Assembly (NCBI GenBank): GCA_964577205.1
Contig: CAZNYG010000025.1
Coordinates: 1 to 28,329 of the forward strand
Reading direction: 5' to 3'
DNA length: 28,329 nucleotides
Source of the DNA: CAZNYG01 sp964577205
GTDB lineage: Bacteria; Elusimicrobiota; Endomicrobiia; Endomicrobiales; CAIRNS01
The notes below the pieces were generated by a model that was not told the DNA's origin, did no database searches, and saw only the letters and a list, made by a program, of their open reading frames with translations. Each line of letters starts with the position of its first letter. The stretch's first letter is position 1. This document shows positions 7,857 to 14,200 of the stretch, one piece after another. The translations under genes were made by a program, and so were the position numbers.

Positions 7857-8872
7857 AACCGTCATTGCAGGATCTTGCCGGAATGACCGATGAGGAGCTC
7901 AAGAAACTTCGTTTCCGCGATCTGGGCCTCAGGATAAAGGGGACATGGCTCGAGGAGTGCGTCAATGGATTGTACCGGGAACTTGAGGCAAAAGGGCTCG
8001 GTTTTCACCCGCAGTGTTTTCTTTCCGACGAGTGGTTGACGCCGGACAACGAACCGGTCGTCGGTATCCCGTTCTATCTCGCGCATCCCAGGCTGATGGA
8101 GCTTGAACGGCGCGTCATGCACGAGGTCGAAGGGGGAGACCCCGTTTCGTGCATGAAGCTGCTCCGGCACGAAACCGGGCATGCAATAAATTACGCGTAC
8201 CGTTTCCATACCCGTAAACGGTGGAAACAGCTTTTCGGGCATTTTTCAGAGGAATATCCCGACCGGTACAAATATCATCCCTACAGCAAAAGTTTCGTCA
8301 TCCATCTTGACGACGGTTACGCCCAATATCATCCCGACGAAGATTTCGCCGAGACGTTCGCGGTGTGGCTCGCGCCCGATGCCGGCTGGAAAGAACGGTA
8401 CAAAGGCTGGAAGGCGCTTGAAAAGATCGAGTACATCGATGCCCTGATGCGGGAAACAGGGAAAAAGCCTCCGGGAAAAAAGACCGGCAAAAAGCACTGG
8501 AACATCGCCGCTCTTAAAACGACCCTCGGCACGCATTATAAACGGAAGACCGAGTTTTACGCCGAGTATTCGCCTGACTTCCACGATACGCACCTGGGCC
8601 GTATATTCCCGGGCGGACTGCCGGGCCCGGAGGTCAGGGCTGACCGCGTGCTGTCGAAATACCGGAAGGACATCCTCGAGCACGTCGCGTTCTGGTCGGG
8701 AGAACACAAATACGTCATCGACCGGCTGCTGAAAAGCCTGGCCAGGCGGTGCAGGGAACTGGATCTGAAGGCGCAGGGTAACGAGGCCTTTCCGATCATG
8801 AAGATCACCGCCTATATCACCGCGCTCATAATGAATTACATCTACACGGGCAGGTTCAAGAGGAAGAAATGA
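7853..8872 (+). CDS. Putative zinc-binding metallopeptidase (HExxH)
   Basis: The 339-residue protein carries LLRHETGHAINYAY, with the zinc motif HETGH at 106-110. HPDEDFAETFAVWL follows about 60 residues later; its Glu (about 167) would be the third zinc ligand, as in gluzincin-type peptidases. There is no signal peptide, so it is probably cytoplasmic. It resembles the 'putative zinc-binding metallopeptidase' families of unknown substrate. The ATG at 7853 is chosen because GGAG lies at 7840-7843, 9 bases before it; an in-frame ATG at 7838 would lie against the terminator T-run. The stop overlaps the ATG of an ATP-grasp ligase gene (ATGA, 8869), so the two products are likely made together and may act on the same peptide or amide bond, one making and one cutting it. 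That pairing is inference. Confidence 0.8.
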   Translation: MKPSLQDLAGMTDEELKKLRFRDLGLRIKGTWLEECVNGLYRELEAKGLGFHPQCFLSDEWLTPDNEPVVGIPFYLAHPRLMELERRVMHEVEGGDPVSCMKLLRHETGHAINYAYRFHTRKRWKQLFGHFSEEYPDRYKYHPYSKSFVIHLDDGYAQYHPDEDFAETFAVWLAPDAGWKERYKGWKALEKIEYIDALMRETGKKPPGKKTGKKHWNIAALKTTLGTHYKRKTEFYAEYSPDFHDTHLGRIFPGGLPGPEVRADRVLSKYRKDILEHVAFWSGEHKYVIDRLLKSLARRCRELDLKAQGNEAFPIMKITAYITALIMNYIYTGRFKRKK

Positions 8873-9881
8873 AAAAACTGGATGTCCTGATGCTCCATGA
8901 CGGCGTCGAGCCGCTTCCGGAAGAAGACCGGTTCGATGCTCTCGCGAAAACCCCGGAGTGGGGGACGGAGATAGCGGTGTACCGCGCGCTGAAGTCCCTG
9001 GGCCACTCGGTGCGTTTCTTGAGTTTTTACGACGACATAATGCCTCTTGTCACCGAGATCAAGACTCGCCCGCCCGACGTGTGCTTTAATCTGGCCGAGG
9101 CATGCCTCGGCGAATACCATTACGACAAGAACCTGCCGTCCCTGCTTGAACTGCTGCAGGTCCCCTATACCGGGTGCGGCCCCATGGGCCTGATGACCTG
9201 TAACAACAAGGCGATGACCAAAAAGATCCTTGTGTACCACGGGATAAAAGTGCCGCGTTTTTCCGTTTACAGGGTGGGAGAAGCGGTGAAACTCCCCCGC
9301 GTTTTCGATCCTCCTTACTTTGTCAAACCGCTCCGGGAAGAGGCTTCTGTAGGCATTTCGCAGCGCTCGATGGCGGCGACCGAGGAACAGTGCCGGGAGA
9401 GGGTTTGCTATATCCATGAAAATCTGCGGAAGGATGCGATGGTCGAGGAATTCATACTCGGGCGCGAGCTCTATGCGGGAGTCATGGGGTGCGGCAAAGA
9501 CATCCAGGTGCTGCCCGTATGGGAGTTGAAGTTTACGCGCGTGAGCGAAGATGAACCGAAGATCGCGACGTACAAGGCGAAATGGGACGACAACTACCGT
9601 AAGAAATGGGGCATAAAGAACGAACTCGCGGATCCTTTGCCAGAAGGGATCGGGGAAAAGAGATCTGCTGGAAGGCGTACCGCGTGCTGAATATCGACGG
9701 ATACGCGCGCTTCGATCTGCGCTTGACCCCCGCAGGGGACGTCTACATCATCGAAGCGAACGCTAATCCTGAACTGGCCCCTGCCGAGGATTTTGCCGCT
9801 TCCGCGGCGAAAGACGGGATTTCTTATGAAGACCTGGTCGCTCAACTGCTCCAGTTCGCTTTAAACCGGACGCAGCAGTAA
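8869..9881 (+). pseudogene. D-Ala-D-Ala ligase-like ATP-grasp protein, frameshifted
   Basis: Two overlapping frames together make one ATP-grasp ligase of about 337 residues. The first frame (8869-9690) has the N-terminal domain with VCFNLAEACLGEYHYDKN, the LLQVPYTGCGP and NKAMTKKIL segments, PPYFVKPLREEASVGIS (ATP-binding lysine region) and MVEEFILGRELYAGVMG. The second frame supplies AYRVLNIDGYARFDLRL and VYIIEANANPELAP, with the metal-binding Glu and Asn. The switch falls in GGGGAAAAG at 9652-9660; adding one base there restores a continuous frame. The total length (1013 bp) is one short of a multiple of three. This could be a sequencing or assembly error in a homopolymer, or a recent inactivating deletion. 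Ligases of this group join amino acids or peptides using ATP. The start is coupled to the metallopeptidase stop. Confidence 0.8.
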
Positions 9882-9938
9882 GCATTCTTATATTGTTTGT
9901 GTATGAATTTAAACCCCCAATGCTTTATTATAGGAGTT

Positions 9939-10895
9939 TTAGTTCACCATTATCTGCACATCGTATCCGGTGATCTTCTTGATCAAATCTTTCAATAGCA
10001 GTGTCAGATCATTACCTTTGCCCGCAGTCATTTCCCTGGCCAGATTACCCTGAACGCTGCTCAGAAAGTATCCTTTTTTATCTGCTCTTGCGATAGCTTT
10101 AATTAACGCTTCCGCATGAGCTGTATGGAGAGTCATTTTTTCCGAAACGAAGCCATCGGGCCCTTGTACGTATGCACGGACTTCGCTGATCAGCTTTTTC
10201 ATGACTGCTGCGGCCAATGCTGGATTATTCTTTTTTGTAAGAGCTTTAGCAAGCGCGGAGTAATTGATGTTCCCACTTTTAGCAGTGTATTTAACGATAA
10301 GGGCGGAAACAGCTTTTTCAGTTTTTGCGTCAAGGTTTGTGCGGTAATCCGGAGTATAGCCGCCTTTGAGGCCTTTAATCGGGCCTTTTCCTGTTGCACC
10401 TGGAATGCTTGCAAGCAGGTTGTCAACGGTGCCCTGCAGCGCCTTTTTGTGTGCGTTCACTGTTGCGTTATGTCGTTCCTCTTCCGAAGTCCCGGGCAGC
10501 ATGTTGACATTCACTGACAGCCCGAGTGTATTTCCAAACGCAATTATTTCACTGCCAGAGCGCTTCGGATCGTTTATAAAACTGCTGATCGCCCCGGCGA
10601 CAGCTTTCTTATAAGCTGTTTCATATGCTTTTGCCATAGCCTCTTCGGATACGCCTGGCGCGAAGGTCAATCTGATGGTGACGCCGAGTTTTGCCGCGAG
10701 ATCGCGATAGTACGGCATATCAGCCGATTGTTTTTTCCCCTTGGTAACCGCCTCGTTCACCTTTGCGGTTTTGTTGTATGTCGCCCGGGAAGAAGTCTCG
10801 GTACTGCCCGTCGGGATCACGGCATCCGATGAAACGATGAAAGCTGAATTGATAAGACCGGCACCGATAAACAAGGTCAGTATCCCGATACGCAT
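9939..10895 (-). CDS. Exported protein of unknown function with an internal duplication
   Basis: The 318-residue protein is not recognised. Residues 1-25 form a hydrophobic export signal (ILTLFIGAGLINSAFIVSSDA), followed by a Ser/Thr/Lys-rich linker. Two related segments follow: about 70-108, with APGVSEEAMAKAYETAYKKA, and about 124-166, with LPGTSEEERHNATVNAHKKA. The shared pattern is LG(V/L), a variable strand, PGxSEE, then a helix with A..KKA..G. The C-terminal half is Lys/Ala-rich and probably helical. Periplasmic or surface location is inferred. A ribosome-binding site (GGAGG on the minus strand, at 10901-10905) and a promoter precede it. It is transcribed toward the ATP-grasp gene and shares no operon. 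Confidence 0.75.
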   Translation of the reverse strand: MRIGILTLFIGAGLINSAFIVSSDAVIPTGSTETSSRATYNKTAKVNEAVTKGKKQSADMPYYRDLAAKLGVTIRLTFAPGVSEEAMAKAYETAYKKAVAGAISSFINDPKRSGSEIIAFGNTLGLSVNVNMLPGTSEEERHNATVNAHKKALQGTVDNLLASIPGATGKGPIKGLKGGYTPDYRTNLDAKTEKAVSALIVKYTAKSGNINYSALAKALTKKNNPALAAAVMKKLISEVRAYVQGPDGFVSEKMTLHTAHAEALIKAIARADKKGYFLSSVQGNLAREMTAGKGNDLTLLLKDLIKKITGYDVQIMVN

Positions 10896-10930
10896 AGAAG
10901 CCTCCGTTCCAGTTTTTTGCGGTTGCTATA

Positions 10931-10959
10931 AGTATAATAGGTTCTCGTTGTGAAAACAA
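10931..10959 (-). promoter_or_regulatory. Promoter of the duplicated-domain exported protein gene
   Basis: On the minus strand, TTGTTT (10954-10959) is followed after 17 bases by TATACT (10931-10936), 35 bases ahead of the start codon and upstream of a GGAGG ribosome-binding site. Confidence 0.5.
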
Positions 10960-11080
10960 TGGAAAAAATGTGAGAAAAATCAGAAAATGATTCAAGCTGA
11001 GCTTTCGCGGATGCCTTTTCCCGATAAATCGCCTCTCAGGACGTTACGCGGGAGCGAAGATCCTGTTCAAAGATCAATAA

Positions 11081-11089
11081 TGGTATAAT
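11081..11089 (+). promoter_or_regulatory. Extended -10 promoter of the OsmC gene
   Basis: TGGTATAAT contains a consensus TATAAT (11084-11089) with an upstream TGn extension. No good -35 box is seen at the right distance (TCCTGT at 11061-11066). The start codon is about 43 bases downstream. Confidence 0.5.
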
Positions 11090-11131
11090 CTGCGAAGCGG
11101 TGTTCAATAACGCGTGGAAGGAGATGACGAC

Positions 11132-11560
11132 ATGACGGAAGGCCAGATGGAAGTTTCGGTAAGCCTGACGAACGGGAAAGTGGGATTCTCCGGGACGGCG
11201 AGATCAAATCCGGCGATCACGATCGATTTTAAACCTCCGCTGGGGGACGGGCAGGGGTACACGCCTCTGGAACTTCTGCTTGTCAGCCTCGCATCGTCCT
11301 GCGGGACGACGATCACCGCCCAGCTGCGCAAGTCAAAGAAGAAGATATTCGGGTTCATCGTCAATGCCCGTGGCATGCGCCGCGCCAAAAATCCGGTATC
11401 TTTCGAAAAGATCCATCTTTCCTTCACCCTATATTCCCAGGATACAGGCATCGATGAGCTCGGAAAAGCGATACGGCTCACGGGAGAATCGTATTGTCCC
11501 GTCTGGGCCATGCTGAAAAACAATGTCGAGATCATTACCGATTTCCGGATAATGGCCTGA
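11132..11560 (+). CDS. OsmC family peroxiredoxin-like protein
   Basis: The 142-residue protein follows the OsmC/YhfA pattern: a beta N-terminus (VSVSLTNGKVGFSG), the helix TPLELLLVSLASSCGTTITAQLRK with the first conserved Cys, and ESYCPVWAMLKNN with the second. In OsmC/Ohr proteins these two cysteines reduce organic hydroperoxides; the YhfA-like branch is less well defined. The ATG at 11132 is chosen because GGAAGGAG (11116-11123) lies 8 bases upstream; a GTG at 11114 overlaps that site and is unlikely. It appears to be a single-gene unit with its own extended -10 promoter. Confidence 0.88.
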   Translation: MTEGQMEVSVSLTNGKVGFSGTARSNPAITIDFKPPLGDGQGYTPLELLLVSLASSCGTTITAQLRKSKKKIFGFIVNARGMRRAKNPVSFEKIHLSFTLYSQDTGIDELGKAIRLTGESYCPVWAMLKNNVEIITDFRIMA

Positions 11561-11643
11561 AGAAGTGAACACATGAAGGATTCGATGACGATTTACGGTT
11601 TGGCGGTCATCGGCGCAGATGAAATGATATCGTGACATATCTA

Positions 11644-11672
11644 TTGACAAAATAAAAACATAATATTAATAT
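11644..11672 (+). promoter_or_regulatory. Promoter of the Fic gene in an AT-rich patch
   Basis: A perfect TTGACA (11644-11649) and TAATAT (11667-11672) stand 17 bases apart in a markedly AT-rich stretch (about 11630-11720), unlike the GC-rich surroundings. A second TTGACA (11698-11703) follows, in a related context (CATATTGACATAAATAA), without a good -10 box. Confidence 0.55.
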
Positions 11673-11728
11673 ATAACAGAAATATCAATAAAACATATTG
11701 ACATAAATAATGCCATATAGCAGGGTAA

Positions 11729-12862
11729 ATGGAACATAATGTAACCAGGTCGCTGATAACATTCAAATCCGGTAAATTCGTTTTCAGCCGTAAGTATTCC
11801 GCTGAAAAGACCGGAGAACTGATGACAAAGGCGGCCGTACTGTATCAGATCGTGGCCGACCTTCCGATCCTTCCGGACCAGCGTGACCGGCTGAACAGGG
11901 AAATCCTGGTCAAGTCTGTTTACAGCACTGCCGCTACGGAAGGTAATCCCACGAATGAACGCAAGGTGGCCGGGATAATCGAACGGACGTCGCAGGCCGC
12001 GATAGACGATCCATCGGAAGCTGAGATCATCAACCTCGTTTCGGCTTATGAATTCGTCGGGCAGACGAGCCGGTCGCCGGTCATGGTCAGCGAAGACCTA
12101 ATAAAAAAACTCCACCAGGCGGTTACCAGGGGGATAGGGCACAAGCATAACGTCCCCGGTTATTACAGGAAAGAGAAAGTACAGGTCGGCAGCGATACCG
12201 GCGGGGGAGCGTATGTCCCGCCTGTTGTACTTGACGACATCCAGAACCTGATGAAGATGTTCACGGTCTGGCTGGACAGCCCTGAAGTGTGCGGCTTGAA
12301 TCCGATCGTCAAAGCTGCCCTGGCGCATTATCATCTCGCGCTTATCCATCCCTTCAGCGACGGCAACGGCAGGGTCTCCCGGTTGACGGAAATGATGTTC
12401 CTCAAGGCGGCCAGGCTGAGATTCGTCCCCGCGATGCTCGCCGGATACTACTATTCGAACATAAGCGATTATTACCGGGCTTTCACCGAGTCGGAAAAAA
12501 GCGGCGATCACGATGTGACGCCGTTCATCGAGTTCGTCCTGAGAGGCCATATTGCCTGTCTGGAGGAGATAAAGGGGAAGATGATCGGGCTGATAAGGCG
12601 CTCGGCGCTCAGAGATCATTTCAGCCGTTCCGCGACGAAAAGGAGCATCAGCGGCCGCCAGCGTGAACTGCTGAGATTACTGCTGGATCATCGCGAGGGA
12701 TTCACGCTGGGGGACCTCGCGAGGGTGCCTCCCATGTCGCTTCTTTATAAAACAGTATGCGAACGCACGGCCCGCCGCGACCTGCAAAAACTCCATAAAG
12801 ACAAGTTCCTCCTGCTGAACAAAGACGGCAAATACGTCCTGAATGAGAGAGTTCTGGATTAA
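11729..12862 (+). CDS. Fic domain protein (AMPylase-like), class II with inhibitory helix and winged-helix tail
   Basis: The 377-residue protein has the Fic active-site motif HPFSDGNGRVSR at 207-218 (His207 catalytic, Asn/Gly loop for the nucleotide phosphates). It also has the flap segment GAYVPP about 40 residues earlier. An N-terminal helix carries TAATEGN (67-73), which fits the (S/T)xxxE(G/N) inhibitory motif with Glu71. Because that motif precedes the Fic core, the protein belongs to class II, autoinhibited by its own Glu. The C-terminal 90 residues (RQRELLRLLLDHREGFTLGD onward) look like a winged-helix DNA-binding domain, common in chromosomal Fic proteins. Fic enzymes transfer AMP or other phosphate-containing groups to Ser/Thr/Tyr of target proteins. 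No antitoxin gene is adjacent. The AGGG before the ATG is a weak ribosome-binding site. Confidence 0.92.
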   Translation: MEHNVTRSLITFKSGKFVFSRKYSAEKTGELMTKAAVLYQIVADLPILPDQRDRLNREILVKSVYSTAATEGNPTNERKVAGIIERTSQAAIDDPSEAEIINLVSAYEFVGQTSRSPVMVSEDLIKKLHQAVTRGIGHKHNVPGYYRKEKVQVGSDTGGGAYVPPVVLDDIQNLMKMFTVWLDSPEVCGLNPIVKAALAHYHLALIHPFSDGNGRVSRLTEMMFLKAARLRFVPAMLAGYYYSNISDYYRAFTESEKSGDHDVTPFIEFVLRGHIACLEEIKGKMIGLIRRSALRDHFSRSATKRSISGRQRELLRLLLDHREGFTLGDLARVPPMSLLYKTVCERTARRDLQKLHKDKFLLLNKDGKYVLNERVLD

Positions 12863-12981
12863 AAAAGGAAATAGGGGACTAAAGACGCGGGACAGACAAT
12901 CAAGATAAAAAATGATACAATTGGGAAGGATTTGAGTAATAAAGAAAAAGCTGGAAGTAGATAGTTGAGCAGGAGACCGCT
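12863..12981. other. Spacer with a solo copy of the GACGCGGGACA motif
   Basis: No gene is seen. At 12875-12894 the sequence reads taggggac, then agacgcgggaca. The first block matches the end of the transposase element and the second is a 12-base match to the left arm of the palindrome at 25167. It looks like a decayed half of that dispersed repeat. Confidence 0.4.
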
Positions 12982-13045
12982 TTTGATATTTTCGCATTTT
13001 CGGGCGGCTAAAGCGCGCCCGCGGCTCCAATGCTCAAATATCAAA
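12982..13045. repeat. Extended interrupted hairpin
   Basis: The outer arms TTTGATATTT (12982-12991) and AAATATCAAA (13036-13045) are perfect inverted repeats. Inside them GCATT pairs with AATGC, and inside that GGGCG pairs with CGCCC. The whole 64-base stretch can fold as one interrupted stem. It abuts the tandem repeats around the tRNA gene. Confidence 0.6.
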
Positions 13046-13061
13046 TGCACTACGTTTTGCA

Positions 13062-13373
13062 GCCGCTGTCTGGCGAATAAGCCAGACGAGTCGAGCGGCG
13101 GGTTCGAGATGGTGAGAACCCCGGATGATGGCGCTGGCAGGGCCATCTTAGGTCCCGGATCATCAGTTATCGTAAAGAATACCAGTAACGCGCAATGACG
13201 GAAGGATGGCCGAGTGGGCCGCTGTCTGGCGAATAAGCCAGACGAGTCGAGCGGCGGGTTCGAGATGGTGAGAACCCCGGATGATGGCGCTGGCAGGGCC
13301 ATCTTAGGTCCCGGATCATCAGTTATCGTAAAGAATACCAGTAACGCGCAATGACGGAAGGATGGCCGAGTGG
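13062..13373 (+). repeat. Tandem duplication (2 x 156 bp) ending in the 5' part of tRNA-Ser
   Basis: Copy 1 (13062-13217) and copy 2 (13218-13373) are identical by eye. Each unit ends with the first 18 bases of the tRNA-Ser gene: copy 1 has only this fragment (13200-13217), while copy 2 runs into the complete tRNA. Each unit can form a stem GCCGCT/AGCGGC enclosing GTCTGGC/GCCAGAC, then a GGGTTC/GAACCC hairpin, then a GATGAT/ATCATC stem with an inner GATGGC/GCCATC alternative. No ORF in either strand looks real. Confidence 0.9.
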
Positions 13374-13442
13374 TTGATGGCGCTGGTCTTGAAAACCAGT
13401 TTAGGGTTTACCCTAACGGGGGTTCAAATCCCTCTCCTTCCG
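13356..13442 (+). tRNA. tRNA-Ser (anticodon UGA)
   Basis: The 87-base gene has the acceptor stem GGAAGGA/TCCTTCC with discriminator G, the D-arm TGGCCGAGTGG, the anticodon stem CTGGT/ACCAG around CTTGAAA (anticodon TGA), and the long class II variable arm TAGGGTTTACCCTA. The T-arm is GGGGGTTCAAATCCCT. CCA is not encoded. Fragments of its 5' end (13200-13217) and 3' end (13573-13589) recur in the duplicated flanks. Confidence 0.96.
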
Positions 13443-13700
13443 TATTTATTTCGATAAAATAAAGTTGGGATTTGAAGCCGACCCGAAGCGCTGCCCTGCG
13501 GCAGAAAAGTCCCGAAGGGACGGCAGCGAGGGCGGCCGGCTTCGGCGGAGCCCGGAAGGGGCGGGGGAGAAGAAATCCCTCTCCTTCCGTATTTATTTCG
13601 ATAAAATAAAGTTGGGATTTGAAGCCGACCCGAAGCGCTGCCCTGCGGCAGAAAAGTCCCGAAGGGACGGCAGCGAGGGCGGCCGGCTTCGGCGGAGCCC
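13426..13700 (+). repeat. Tandem duplication beginning in the 3' part of tRNA-Ser
   Basis: The stretch 13426-13553 recurs at 13573-13700, shifted by 147 bases and identical by eye over 128 bases. Each copy starts with the last 17 bases of tRNA-Ser. Only copy 1 has the 19-base G-rich tail (13554-13572). Each unit holds a TTTATTT/AAATAAA hairpin and a nested fold: GAAGCCG/CGGCTTC enclosing GCTGCC/GGCAGC enclosing GTCCC-GAA-GGGAC. A minus-strand ORF spans both copies but is a by-product of the repeat. Confidence 0.9.
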
Positions 13701-13712
13701 CGCGAATCAGAT

Positions 13713-13750
13713 ATCCCGTTCCGGGTAGACCTTCCTGATTGGAACGGGAT
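13713..13750. repeat. Perfect 10-bp inverted repeat with an 18-base loop
   Basis: ATCCCGTTCC (13713-13722) and GGAACGGGAT (13741-13750) pair perfectly. A smaller hairpin AACGGT/ACCGTT follows at 13780-13796. Both lie between the tRNA repeats and the DUF486 gene. No T-run follows, so they look like structure in the leader or operator-like sites, not terminators. Confidence 0.5.
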
Positions 13751-13820
13751 CTCGGAAAGTTTCAGGGAAATGATCAACAAACGGTATGAGACCGTTCAAG
13801 AATCAGCCTGATCGGTGCAA

Positions 13821-14150
13821 ATGAGAACCATAGCGCTCCTCACCATATCCAATATTTTCATGACCGTCGCCTGGTACGGCCATTTGAAGTTCAAAAGTTC
13901 GGCACTGTGGAAAGTAATCCTTATCAGCTGGCTGATCGCGTTCGTCGAATACTGCTTCCAGGTGCCGGCAAACCGCATCGGGCATGCCACTTACAGCGCG
14001 GCGCAGCTGAAGACCATACAGGAAGTGATAACGCTTCTCGTGTTCGCCGTTTTTTCAGTGGTGTATCTAGGCGAGGAAATGAAGTGGAATTACATCGTCG
14101 GGTTCCTGCTGATCATCGCCGCGGTGTTTTTCATATTTAAAAAGTGGTAG
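13821..14150 (+). CDS. DUF486 family small membrane protein (DMT superfamily-like)
   Basis: The 109-residue protein has four predicted membrane helices and the DUF486 hallmarks SNIFMTVAWYGHLKF, ISWLIAFVEYCFQVPANRIG and YSAAQLKTIQEVITL. It resembles half-size drug/metabolite transporters that work as dimers, but no substrate is known. The ATG at 13821 fits the family start; a GTG at 13815 adds two residues. The ribosome-binding site is weak. A response regulator gene follows after 50 bases and could be on the same transcript. Confidence 0.88.
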   Translation: MRTIALLTISNIFMTVAWYGHLKFKSSALWKVILISWLIAFVEYCFQVPANRIGHATYSAAQLKTIQEVITLLVFAVFSVVYLGEEMKWNYIVGFLLIIAAVFFIFKKW

Positions 14151-14200
14151 CAGAGGCCTTTAGCCTTCCGGAAAAGAACGGAAAAAAGATTTTGAAAGTT

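Noticed and set aside
9652..9660. Programmed -1 frameshift in the ATP-grasp gene
   Set aside because: The zero-frame codons GGG GAA AAG do not form an X XXY YYZ slippery heptamer, and no stimulatory hairpin or internal ribosome-binding site is evident; a lost base is simpler.
13100..13170. Second tRNA-like structure upstream of tRNA-Ser (GGGTTCGAG...GAACCCC, TGATGGCGCTGG)
   Set aside because: Pieces resemble a T-arm and D-arm, but no acceptor stem or anticodon arm can be assembled.
12859..13302. Minus-strand 147-codon ORF with a repeated segment
   Set aside because: The repeat is the 156-bp unit containing the tRNA 5' fragment; the sequence has no domain and no start signal.
13424..13780. 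Minus-strand 118-codon repetitive ORF
   Set aside because: It is created by the duplicated non-coding unit and the tRNA fragment; it reads through hairpins and tRNA sequence.
12863..13820. Integrated genomic island at tRNA-Ser
   Set aside because: Duplicated tRNA ends resemble attachment sites, but there is no integrase gene and the spacing is only about 150 bp.
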